Shown one piece after another: positions 17,949-24,077 of a stretch of 24,077 nt of DNA. Below the pieces are notes generated by a model that was not told the DNA's origin, did no database searches, and was given only the letters and a program-made list of their open reading frames with translations. This stretch comes from UBA2231 sp964415175 (GTDB lineage Bacteria; Elusimicrobiota; Elusimicrobia; Elusimicrobiales; UBA9959), in contig CAYPYG010000038.1 in the NCBI GenBank assembly GCA_964415175.1, positions 1 through 24,077 of the forward strand, in the 5' to 3' direction. Position 1 is the stretch's first letter; each line of letters begins with the position of its first letter. The position numbers and the translations under genes are program-made.

Positions 17949-17976
17949 GGGCGGCCTCCGGGCCGCCCTTTTTTTT
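17949..17976 (+). terminator. Rho-independent terminator of the NHL/TPR operon
   Basis: An 8-bp perfect GC stem (17949-17956 with 17961-17968), a TCCG loop and eight T's follow the small secreted protein stop by 18 nt. On the minus strand the hairpin also lies just after the lipoprotein gene, but the T-tract there is poor. Confidence 0.9.
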
Positions 17977-17991
17977 GCCGGTCCGGTATAA

Positions 17992-18774
17992 TTACTGCAG
18001 CGGGGCTCCCGGCAGTTTTTCGGCGCTGCCGGGCGCGGGGTAGGTGACCGGCGCGTGCTCTATCTCTTCCGTCCCCTGCGGGACCGGGAGGCCGGACTGC
18101 ATTTCCGCCGCCGGCGGGTCCTCCGGCCTGGCGACCGGGGACGAGGGGTCCTTCAGCCGGGTATAGACGTCGGTGGCGGTTTTCCAGAGCATGTTGCGCA
18201 GCAGAGCGCGTTCCCTGGCGGCGGGGCTGGCGAAAGGATAGAGCGGGAAGATCAGCGCGTGGAACACCGTGCGGTGCCTGGCTATCTCCTCCACTTCCAG
18301 CTTCCCGCCGCGGTCCGAAGTCGCCAGGATCCGGTAGTTGACGTTCAGCGAGGAGGGGACCAGCATGATCCAGGAGGTCTCCACCAGGAAGGACTTGAAC
18401 AGGTCCCGGTAGGTCCAGCGGCCGTAGGTGGTCAGGTCCAGATACAGGGTGCCCTCTCCGCCGGCCGGGTCGTAAAGCCCGGCCTCCTTCATTATATTGA
18501 ACGCCCTGGTCCGCAGTTCGAAGAACTCCTGCCTCTCCACCGGGACGGGTTTGGGCGGCGGCGTCCCTTCGACGGTACCCTGGCCTATCAGTTCCGCCGG
18601 GTTGAAATAAGGATAATTGGTCCAGGTGAAGCGGAGCGAGGAGAAAGGCCGTATCTCTTCGTCGGCCATCATCGCTCTCAGCCCGTTGCGGTCTATCCGG
18701 ACGTCCCCCGACTGGAAGGAGGCGCAGCCGGAGAACAGCAGCGGGAGCAGAAGCGGTATCCTGTATATCTTCAT
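17992..18774 (-). CDS. Putative outer-membrane lipoprotein of unknown function
   Basis: The 260-residue protein has a lipoprotein signal: a hydrophobic stretch, then LLFSGC with the lipidated Cys at 17. Ala-Ser follow, with no Asp at +2, so outer-membrane sorting is expected if the Lol rule holds. The mature part shows an alpha/beta pattern (IRPFSSLRFTWTNYPYFNP, YLDLTTYGRWTYRDLF, NVNYRILATSDRG) and a Pro-rich tail (about 210-260). The text recalls periplasmic lipoproteins of the DUF799/GNA1162 type, but I am not sure. An in-frame TTG four codons upstream is less likely than ATG 18774. No Shine-Dalgarno is visible. Confidence 0.65.
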   Translation of the reverse strand: MKIYRIPLLLPLLFSGCASFQSGDVRIDRNGLRAMMADEEIRPFSSLRFTWTNYPYFNPAELIGQGTVEGTPPPKPVPVERQEFFELRTRAFNIMKEAGLYDPAGGEGTLYLDLTTYGRWTYRDLFKSFLVETSWIMLVPSSLNVNYRILATSDRGGKLEVEEIARHRTVFHALIFPLYPFASPAARERALLRNMLWKTATDVYTRLKDPSSPVARPEDPPAAEMQSGLPVPQGTEEIEHAPVTYPAPGSAEKLPGAPLQ

Positions 18775-18786
18775 CGGCAGATACAA

Positions 18787-18800
18787 ATTATCACATTATA
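18787..18800 (-). promoter_or_regulatory. -10 region of the lipoprotein gene
   Basis: Two candidate -10 boxes read on the minus strand: TATAAT (18800-18795) and GATAAT (18792-18787). They predict leaders of roughly 13 and 6 nt before ATG 18774, without a ribosome site. No convincing -35 is seen. Confidence 0.4.
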
Positions 18801-18849
18801 AGGCCCAAATCAAAACGTGGTCCCTCCGGCCGGCGGGAAAGGACGGCTC

Positions 18850-18890
18850 CGGCCGCCCCGTATTAATCCGGGTCAATGGCGGGGCGGCCG
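18850..18890. repeat. Perfect 11-bp inverted repeat in the control region of the LuxE/LuxC operon
   Basis: Arm CGGCCGCCCCG (18850-18860) is the exact reverse complement of 18880-18890, with a 19-nt AT-richer loop. The right arm lies where the -35 region of the -10 box at 18900 would be. It could be an operator for a dimeric regulator or a structured element; there is no T-tract for a normal terminator. Confidence 0.45.
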
Positions 18891-18899
18891 GGCTATTTA

Positions 18900-18905
18900 T
18901 ATAAT
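18900..18905 (+). promoter_or_regulatory. -10 box of the LuxE/LuxC operon
   Basis: TATAAT sits 48 nt before the ATG of the GNAT-like gene, inside an AT-rich island (TATTTATATAATAT). The -35 is unclear and would overlap the inverted repeat, which suggests activator or repressor control. Confidence 0.5.
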
Positions 18906-18953
18906 ATCACGGGCCGCCAGCGGGGCGGCGAAAGGGGCGCCGGAGGCTTGAAA

Positions 18954-20183
18954 ATGAATTTCCGTCACGTCGATCTGACCGTCAATTCGGGGGACAACAA
19001 CTTCGTCATACGCATCCGCAACGCGCGGCACGAGGACGGCCGCCGCATCCAGATGCTCTTCGCCGAGGTGTACGGCCATAATTACCCTATGTCGCTGGTC
19101 TCGGACCGGGCCAAGATGAACCACGCCATCTCCAGCGACGAGTATTTCTGGCTGGTCGGCGAGCATAACGGCCGCATCATCGCCAGCCAGATCATGCACG
19201 TGGACGCCGAGAACCGCCTGGGCAAGGCCATCGGCGCGGTCGTGTCGCGCGAGTACCGCAAGCATAAGCTCAACAACATCATGATGAACCTCATCATGGA
19301 GAGCGTCACCAAGAAGCACAAGATAGTGGACGCCGTCTACGCCACCACGCGCACCGTGACGGCCGCGCCCCAGAAGGTCCTGGACAACCTGGGCTTCTCC
19401 GCCCTCGGCATATTCCCCAACGCCCACAAGATCCACGAGCACGAAACCTATTGCCTGACCGCCTACTACGTGCTCTCGGCGTGGGGCAAGCGGCGCAGGC
19501 CGGTGAAGCTGCTCAAGGAGATCGAGCCGTTCTTCAGGCTCGCCCAGCGCGAGCTGCTCAGCCGGCTGCCCAACAAGGAACTGCAGCTCGGCGCGGCGCG
19601 CTTCGTGGTGGAGAAGTCCCCCGACGCCGGGCATCCCAACAGGGCCGACCAGAAGCTGATACAGTTCGAGACCGTAAACGCGCCCAGCTTCGTCGCCGAG
19701 CGCTTCCGCAGGTCGGGCAATACCGGCGTCTTCTCCAACTTCTACGTGCCTTTCCATAAACCCAATATGATGCTGGTCTCGCACGACCAGAAGACCGAGG
19801 TCTACCTGCAGTACAACCCGCAGGACAAGTACACCGCCATCATCGGCGGGCGGAGCGAGATCCAGGACCTTTCGCTGCTGCTCAACAGCGTGGCGGACGT
19901 GGTGAGCAACCTCAATATCAGCTACCTCGAATGCCTGGTCGACGCCTATACGCCGGAGCTGCAGCGGCAGGCCATAGACGCGGGGTTCCTGCCCAGCGCC
20001 TATTTCCCCGCGATGCGCCTGGTGGGACGCAAGCGCTGGGATTATATCGCCTTCTCCCGCTCCTTCGAGACGCTGGACTTCCGCAAGGTCAGCCTTATCC
20101 CGACCTACCGCGCCTATCTGAAGGAGTACATCAAGATGTGGAACGCCATGTACGTCGAGACGGCGCTGCGGAGCGGCAAGTGA
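18954..20183 (+). CDS. GNAT-like acyltransferase-fold protein, first gene of the LuxE/LuxC operon
   Basis: The 409-residue protein has an N-terminal GNAT-like domain (about 17-175): IRIRNARHEDGRRIQMLF, a central YFWLVGEHNGRIIASQIMHV strand pair and the helix region VVSREYRKHKLNNIM (97-110). The usual R-x-x-G-x-G/A of the acetyl-CoA loop is replaced by RKHKLN, so cofactor binding is doubtful or different. The second half (about 200-409) looks like another, more degenerate GNAT-type domain, ending with AIDAGFLPSAYFPAMRLVGRKRWDYIAFSR. ATG 18954 is chosen because GGAGG (18942-18946) is 7 nt upstream; ATG 18876 lies before the -10 box. It overlaps the LuxE-like gene by 4 nt. It might transfer an acyl or amino group to or from the pathway's substrate (inference). 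Confidence 0.7.
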   Translation: MNFRHVDLTVNSGDNNFVIRIRNARHEDGRRIQMLFAEVYGHNYPMSLVSDRAKMNHAISSDEYFWLVGEHNGRIIASQIMHVDAENRLGKAIGAVVSREYRKHKLNNIMMNLIMESVTKKHKIVDAVYATTRTVTAAPQKVLDNLGFSALGIFPNAHKIHEHETYCLTAYYVLSAWGKRRRPVKLLKEIEPFFRLAQRELLSRLPNKELQLGAARFVVEKSPDAGHPNRADQKLIQFETVNAPSFVAERFRRSGNTGVFSNFYVPFHKPNMMLVSHDQKTEVYLQYNPQDKYTAIIGGRSEIQDLSLLLNSVADVVSNLNISYLECLVDAYTPELQRQAIDAGFLPSAYFPAMRLVGRKRWDYIAFSRSFETLDFRKVSLIPTYRAYLKEYIKMWNAMYVETALRSGK

Positions 20184-21340
20184 AGCTCCGGGCCTGCTCC
20201 AGGCCGGTAGCGGTCCCGCTGGGCGACCGCACCGCCATGGGCAGGCTTGCCGAGCTGCCGCCTTACCGCCATTCCGCCTCCGACAGGGCCGTTTTCACCG
20301 CCGCGCTGCGGGCGTCCTCGGCCGTGCACCTGCGCCGCTGCCCGGAGTTCGCGGGCCTGTGGCGGGCCGAGGGCTTCCGGCCCGCGGACCTGCGCTCCTG
20401 GCGCGATACCGCCCGCATGCCCCATATCGTAGTGGCCGCCTTCAAGGAGCGCGCCCTGGTCAGCGCGGCCGGGAAGGAGATAGTGCTGGAGATGACCTCC
20501 AGCGGCACCTCCGGCCAGCGCAGCCGCATCGTCTTCGACCGGCCCTCGCTGCTGCGGCTGCAGCGGCAGGCCTGGCAGGTCTTCAACGGCATGGGCCTGG
20601 CCGCCGGGGGGACCGTCACCGACTATCTCTGCTTCACCTACGATCCCGCCGTGGCCAGGAACGTCGGCACGGCCTTCAGCGACGAGAGCATCACCGGCCT
20701 CACCCTGCGCGGCGAGGTCTTCTACGCCCTGCGCTGGGACGCGGGGAAGAAGGATTTTTATTTCGACCTCGAAGGCGCCGTGGCCGCGCTGGAGCGTTTC
20801 GAGCGGAGCGGCCGGCCGGCCCGCCTGGTCGGCTTCCCCGCCCACGCGATGGCGGTCTGCGGGGAATTCTCCCGGCGGCACGGCCGCGCCGCCCGGCTGC
20901 ACCCGGACAGCCGGGTCATAACCGGCGGCGGCTGGAAGGACAAGCAGGACCGCGCCGTGGACAAGGGCGAGATGCGCGCGCGGCTGGCCCGCTCGCTCGG
21001 CCTGCCGGCGGAGCATGTCCGCGACCTGTTCGGCATGGTCGAGCACGGCGTGCCTTACGTGGACTGCCGGCTCGGCAATTTCCATATTCCCGTCTACAGC
21101 CGGGTGATAGCGCGGCACCCGGCCACCCTGAAGGCCCTCCCCTGCGGCGAGACCGGCCTCCTGCAGTTCATCGCGCCCTACCTGACCAGCTATCCTTCGA
21201 TCTCGCTGCTTTCCAGCGACAGGGGCTGGATCGAAAAGAAATGTCCCTGCGGCCTCGGCGGCGAAGTGCTGCATATCGCCGGGCGCGCGGGGATCACTAA
21301 AATGAAGGGCTGCGCGGTTTCCGCCGCCTCGACGCTATGA
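20180..21340 (+). CDS. luxE: LuxE-type acyl-protein synthetase
   Basis: The 386-residue protein is of the LuxE family, which activates a fatty acid with ATP and transfers the acyl group to its own Cys for hand-over to the LuxC reductase. Seen here are the P-loop-like TSSGTSGQRSR (106-116), a CPCG motif (355-358) and a C-terminal KGCAVSA with C378. From memory, the acylated Cys of bioluminescent LuxE is also near the C-terminus (about residue 364). The start is GTG 20180, overlapping the upstream stop as GTGA with GGAG shortly before. Its own stop overlaps the next start as ATGA. The symbol marks family, not bioluminescence: no luxA/luxB/luxD is in view. The natural acyl substrate is unknown. 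Confidence 0.8.
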   Translation: MKLRACSRPVAVPLGDRTAMGRLAELPPYRHSASDRAVFTAALRASSAVHLRRCPEFAGLWRAEGFRPADLRSWRDTARMPHIVVAAFKERALVSAAGKEIVLEMTSSGTSGQRSRIVFDRPSLLRLQRQAWQVFNGMGLAAGGTVTDYLCFTYDPAVARNVGTAFSDESITGLTLRGEVFYALRWDAGKKDFYFDLEGAVAALERFERSGRPARLVGFPAHAMAVCGEFSRRHGRAARLHPDSRVITGGGWKDKQDRAVDKGEMRARLARSLGLPAEHVRDLFGMVEHGVPYVDCRLGNFHIPVYSRVIARHPATLKALPCGETGLLQFIAPYLTSYPSISLLSSDRGWIEKKCPCGLGGEVLHIAGRAGITKMKGCAVSAASTL

Positions 21341-23985
21341 GAAAGAACAACGCCTACCTTTTCGGCAGGAGCCTGCGCCGCTCCGGCCCCTGGACGCCCG
21401 CCGAGGTGGAGAAGATCTGCCGCCGCGCCCGCGCCGCCGCCGCGCCGCTGGCCGCGGCCTCCCCGGAATACGTGCTGGACACGCTTGACGCGGTGGGCCG
21501 CTTCTGCGGCGACAAAAAAGGGGCGTGGTACCGCGGGGCCTTCCGGGAAATGAAAGAGTACTCCGGCTTTTCGGCGGAGACGGTCGCCCTGCTGCTGGAT
21601 TCCCTGCCGCGGATGTTCAGCCGCGCCGAGACGGAGAAACGGCTCGCCCTGGAAGTCGGCCTGCCCGGCGCGCTGGAAGGCTGCGTGCCTCGCGACGGCT
21701 ACGCGGGCGAGGTGACCGCCTCGCCCCGCGGCGCGGTGCTGCACGTCACCGCCGGCAATGTCTTTATCGGGGCGATAGATTCGCTGCTGATGGGGATGCT
21801 CACGCGCAACGCCAACGTGGTAAAGGCCTCCAGCGGCGGCGGCGCCGCCATCGCCCATTTCGCCCGCGCGCTGAAAAAATGCGACCGCCGGGGACTGCTC
21901 GCCTCCTCGGTGGCCGTGCTCGAATGGCCCGGCGGCGCGCGGGAGCTGGAGCTGGCCGCGGCCAGCTCCGTGGACGCCGTCATGGTCTGGGGAGGGGAAC
22001 AGGCGGTCTCCGCCTGGCGCTCCGCCGCCCCTTCGACGGTGCACGTGGCCGGCTTCGGCCCCAAGATGAGCCTGGCCGTGGTGATGCCTTCGGCGCTGGC
22101 CGCCGAGGGCGCGGCCGCGGTGGCGGAAAAGATAGCCCGCGACGCCAGCTTCGCCGAGCAGCAGGCCTGCTCCTCCCCGCAGGACGTCTTCATCGTGGAC
22201 CCGGCGCTGCGCCGCCGCGACCCCCTGGCCCGGGAATTCCGGCTGGCCCTGGCCGCCGGCTTCAGGAAGGCCGCGGCCGAGATCCCGCCCGGCCCGCTCT
22301 CTTTCGACGAGCAGGCCGAACTCACCCGCGCGCGCGGCCTGGCCAAGATAGACGCCGCGGCCGGCGCGGCCGCGCTCGAAAGCGCCTTCCCTTCCACGGA
22401 CTGGACCGTCATAGCGGAGAAGGACGCCCGGTTCAGGCCCTCGCCGCTCAACCGGACGCTTTACCTTAAATGCGTGGATTCGCTGGGCGACGTTGCGAAG
22501 GCCGCGGCCGCCCGCCGCGGCATGATACAGACCGCCGGCGTCGCCGGGACGCTGGCCGAGCGGCGGGAGGTGGCCCGCCGGCTGTCCCCGCTGGGCGTGG
22601 CCCGCATCACCCGGGCCGGCGCCATGCTCGAAGCCCCGCCCGGCTCGCCTCACGACGGCACCTTCCCGATGCGGGAGCTGGTGCGGTTCACCGGCGTGGA
22701 GGGCGCGCCCTCGGCTGTCGACGTCCTTTCCGAACTGACGGAGCACGCGCGCTCGAAGAGCCCTTTCTACCGGAAGCACCTGCGCGGCGTGCCTCCGATA
22801 GTTTCCGAAGAGGTATTCCGCAAGGTCCCCCTGCTTACCAAGGACCATATCCTGGCCAATAGCCCGCCGGACAGTACGGCCATGTTCACCGCCCCGGTGC
22901 GCGGCGGCGTCTACTTCGCCAGCGGCGGCTCCACCGGCAGCCCGAAATACATCTTCTTCGAGGACCGCGAGCACGATAAGGTCTCCCGCTTTTTCGCGGC
23001 CAGCATGATGAGCGCCGGCCTGACCGGCGAGGACAGGGTGGCCAATCTCTTCGTGGCCGGCAATCTCTGGTCCAGCTGGCTCGGCGTCGAGCGGGCGCTG
23101 GCGCTGACGCCGGCCGTCTCGGTGCCGGTGGGCAGCGCGCTGCCGCTGCCGGTCATAGCGGCCTACCTGCGCGATTTCAAAGTGACCGTGATAGTCGGCC
23201 TGCCGTCCTTCCTGCTTAAGTTCGCCGAGTTCATACGGGAGCACAGGAAGGAGTATCCTTTCCCGCTCAGGACCATCCTTTTCGGCGGAGAATACGCCGG
23301 GCCGGAGATGGTGCGCTTCTTCAGGAGCGTCTTCCCCGGCGTGAGCGTGCGTTCCGTCGCCTACGCCTCCGTCGACGCGGGCATGATCGGCTACCAGTGC
23401 CCGCATTGCCCGGGCGCGGTGCACCATCTCTTCGAGTCCGGGCAGTACATGGAGATCCTCGACCCCGCCACCGGCCTGCCGGTCAAGCCCGGCGCCACCG
23501 GCGAACTGGTCGTCACGGTGCTGCAGAAGCGGCATATGCCCATCATCCGCTTCAGGGTGGGGGACCTCGGCCGCTGGGTGGAAGGCCCGTGCCGCTGCGG
23601 CCGCGCCGACCGGCGCTTCGAGATACTCGGGCGCTGCGACGACCGCATCCACGCCGGCGGGGCGCATATCTTCGTCGGCGACATCTCGCGCGCGGTGGCC
23701 TCGGTCAGGGGGCTGAGCCTGAATTTCCAGCTGGAGATCTCCGCCGGCAAGGGCGGCGACCGCCTGAAGCTGCGCGTGGAGACGCGCGGCGCGGCGCCGG
23801 CCCCGAAGGGCACGGAGGCGGCGCTGCTGGCCGCCCTGAGGAAGAACTGCCGGGACATGGCGGATTCGTTGGACATGAAGTGGCTGGCGCCGCCGGAGCT
23901 GGAAGTGCTGCCGGCGGGCGCGATAGAACGAGTGGCGCGCACCGGCAAGATCCGGCGCGTCATCGACCGCCGCGTCAAAGCCTGA
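21337..23985 (+). CDS. Fusion of LuxC-type acyl-CoA reductase and PaaK-like adenylate-forming domain
   Basis: Of 882 residues, about 1-450 form a LuxC acyl-CoA reductase (aldehyde-dehydrogenase-like). They include the substrate/cofactor block HVTAGNVFIGAIDSLLMGM (from 136) and the nucleophile in QQACSSPQD (C278). Residues about 465-882 form an ANL-type (PaaK-like) domain with the ATP loop SGGSTGSPK (529-537), LFGGEYAG, ASVDAGMIGYQ, a CPHC pair (C688/C691), RFRVGDLGRW and CRCG (C752/C754) before EILGRCDDRI. LuxC alone is about 480 residues, so this is a true in-frame fusion of reductase and acid-activating ligase. Expected reaction: carboxylate plus ATP and NAD(P)H to aldehyde via acyl-AMP and acyl-thioester. 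It starts in ATGA overlap with the LuxE-like gene. It resembles a carboxylic acid reductase with the domains in reverse order. Confidence 0.82.
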   Translation: MRKNNAYLFGRSLRRSGPWTPAEVEKICRRARAAAAPLAAASPEYVLDTLDAVGRFCGDKKGAWYRGAFREMKEYSGFSAETVALLLDSLPRMFSRAETEKRLALEVGLPGALEGCVPRDGYAGEVTASPRGAVLHVTAGNVFIGAIDSLLMGMLTRNANVVKASSGGGAAIAHFARALKKCDRRGLLASSVAVLEWPGGARELELAAASSVDAVMVWGGEQAVSAWRSAAPSTVHVAGFGPKMSLAVVMPSALAAEGAAAVAEKIARDASFAEQQACSSPQDVFIVDPALRRRDPLAREFRLALAAGFRKAAAEIPPGPLSFDEQAELTRARGLAKIDAAAGAAALESAFPSTDWTVIAEKDARFRPSPLNRTLYLKCVDSLGDVAKAAAARRGMIQTAGVAGTLAERREVARRLSPLGVARITRAGAMLEAPPGSPHDGTFPMRELVRFTGVEGAPSAVDVLSELTEHARSKSPFYRKHLRGVPPIVSEEVFRKVPLLTKDHILANSPPDSTAMFTAPVRGGVYFASGGSTGSPKYIFFEDREHDKVSRFFAASMMSAGLTGEDRVANLFVAGNLWSSWLGVERALALTPAVSVPVGSALPLPVIAAYLRDFKVTVIVGLPSFLLKFAEFIREHRKEYPFPLRTILFGGEYAGPEMVRFFRSVFPGVSVRSVAYASVDAGMIGYQCPHCPGAVHHLFESGQYMEILDPATGLPVKPGATGELVVTVLQKRHMPIIRFRVGDLGRWVEGPCRCGRADRRFEILGRCDDRIHAGGAHIFVGDISRAVASVRGLSLNFQLEISAGKGGDRLKLRVETRGAAPAPKGTEAALLAALRKNCRDMADSLDMKWLAPPELEVLPAGAIERVARTGKIRRVIDRRVKA

Positions 23986-24043
23986 GATGTACAGCGGCGG
24001 CCCCAGGCCAGTCCCGCAGCGAGGAACATGAGGAGCAACTGTA

Positions 24044-24077
24044 ATGTCTGACAGGCGGATTTTCACGGGTTCAAGCC
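24044..24077 (+). CDS. Start of a further gene of the LuxE/LuxC operon (3' end outside window)
   Basis: ATG 24044 follows AGGAG (24031-24035) at 8 nt and reads MSDRRIFTGSS to the window edge, 58 nt after the LuxC fusion stop on the same strand. The beginning 'basic, I-F-T-G-S-S' could be the first strand and TGxxxGxG turn of a short-chain dehydrogenase/reductase, which would suit an aldehyde pathway. Eleven residues are too few to decide. Confidence 0.4.
   Translation, partial: MSDRRIFTGSS

Noticed and set aside
17987..17992. TATAAT on the plus strand
   Set aside because: It sits between a terminator and the 3' end of the opposing lipoprotein gene, with no plus-strand gene after it.
18876..18953. 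Earlier ATG for the GNAT-like protein
   Set aside because: It would lie before the -10 box (18900-18905), and the extra residues are Gly/Arg-rich. ATG 18954 has a good ribosome site.
18954..23985. A bioluminescence operon
   Set aside because: No luciferase (luxA/luxB) or acyltransferase (luxD) gene is present in the window, so light production is not supported.
21190..24066. A 958-codon minus-strand frame at the right end
   Set aside because: It is antisense to the LuxE-like and LuxC-fusion genes, with shadow-like composition and no ribosome site or promoter of note.

Overview
The window is a high-GC bacterial chromosome segment with dense coding on both strands, short intergenic gaps and no rRNA, tRNA, insertion sequence or CRISPR array that I can see. 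The lineage cannot be fixed from sequence alone. Several signs suggest a Gram-negative, diderm, non-proteobacterial organism of the Elusimicrobiota kind (inference, moderate). These are an outer-membrane beta-barrel C-terminus ending in Phe, a lipoprotein with an outer-membrane sorting signal, a Bacteroides-type succinate:quinone oxidoreductase, large secreted NHL/transglutaminase/TPR proteins, and unusually frequent ATA (Ile) and AGG (Arg) codons despite the high GC. Nothing looks like a recently acquired island.

Left part (1-5290): the tail of an outer-membrane protein; a small class III nucleotide-cyclase-like protein; a secreted HEAT-repeat protein fused to a permuted NlpC/P60-like domain; a secreted protein of unknown function; a membrane-anchored metallophosphoesterase; and a MarC-family membrane protein. 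The first two convergent gene pairs share compact bidirectional terminators. Three of these genes have a -10 box 6-9 nt from the ATG and no usable Shine-Dalgarno, so they look leaderless or nearly so.

Middle part (5291-13733, minus strand): a probable operon from one good promoter (TTGCCA-N17-TATTAT). It encodes the cytochrome b, flavoprotein and iron-sulfur subunits of succinate dehydrogenase/fumarate reductase, then class I fumarase, i.e. consecutive steps succinate-fumarate-malate. It continues into a TPR protein, a small membrane-anchored protein and the RNA ligase RtcB. The TPR protein is clearly coding well upstream of its first ATG. It seems to start at a non-standard ACG codon 6 nt after a perfect GGAGG, 42 nt after the fumarase stop.

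Right-middle part (13780-18800): a divergent pair of genes for a 1154-residue secreted protein (NHL beta-propellers, fibronectin III, a beta-sandwich, a transglutaminase-like Cys-His-Glu domain and TPRs) and a small secreted partner, then an opposing lipoprotein gene.

Right end (18850-24077): the most unusual locus. It is a tightly overlapping operon of a GNAT-like protein, a LuxE-type acyl-protein synthetase and an 882-residue fusion of a LuxC acyl-CoA reductase with a PaaK-like adenylate-forming domain, followed by the start of a further gene. It looks like a carboxylic-acid-to-aldehyde reduction system without luciferase genes in view; its substrate and product are unknown.
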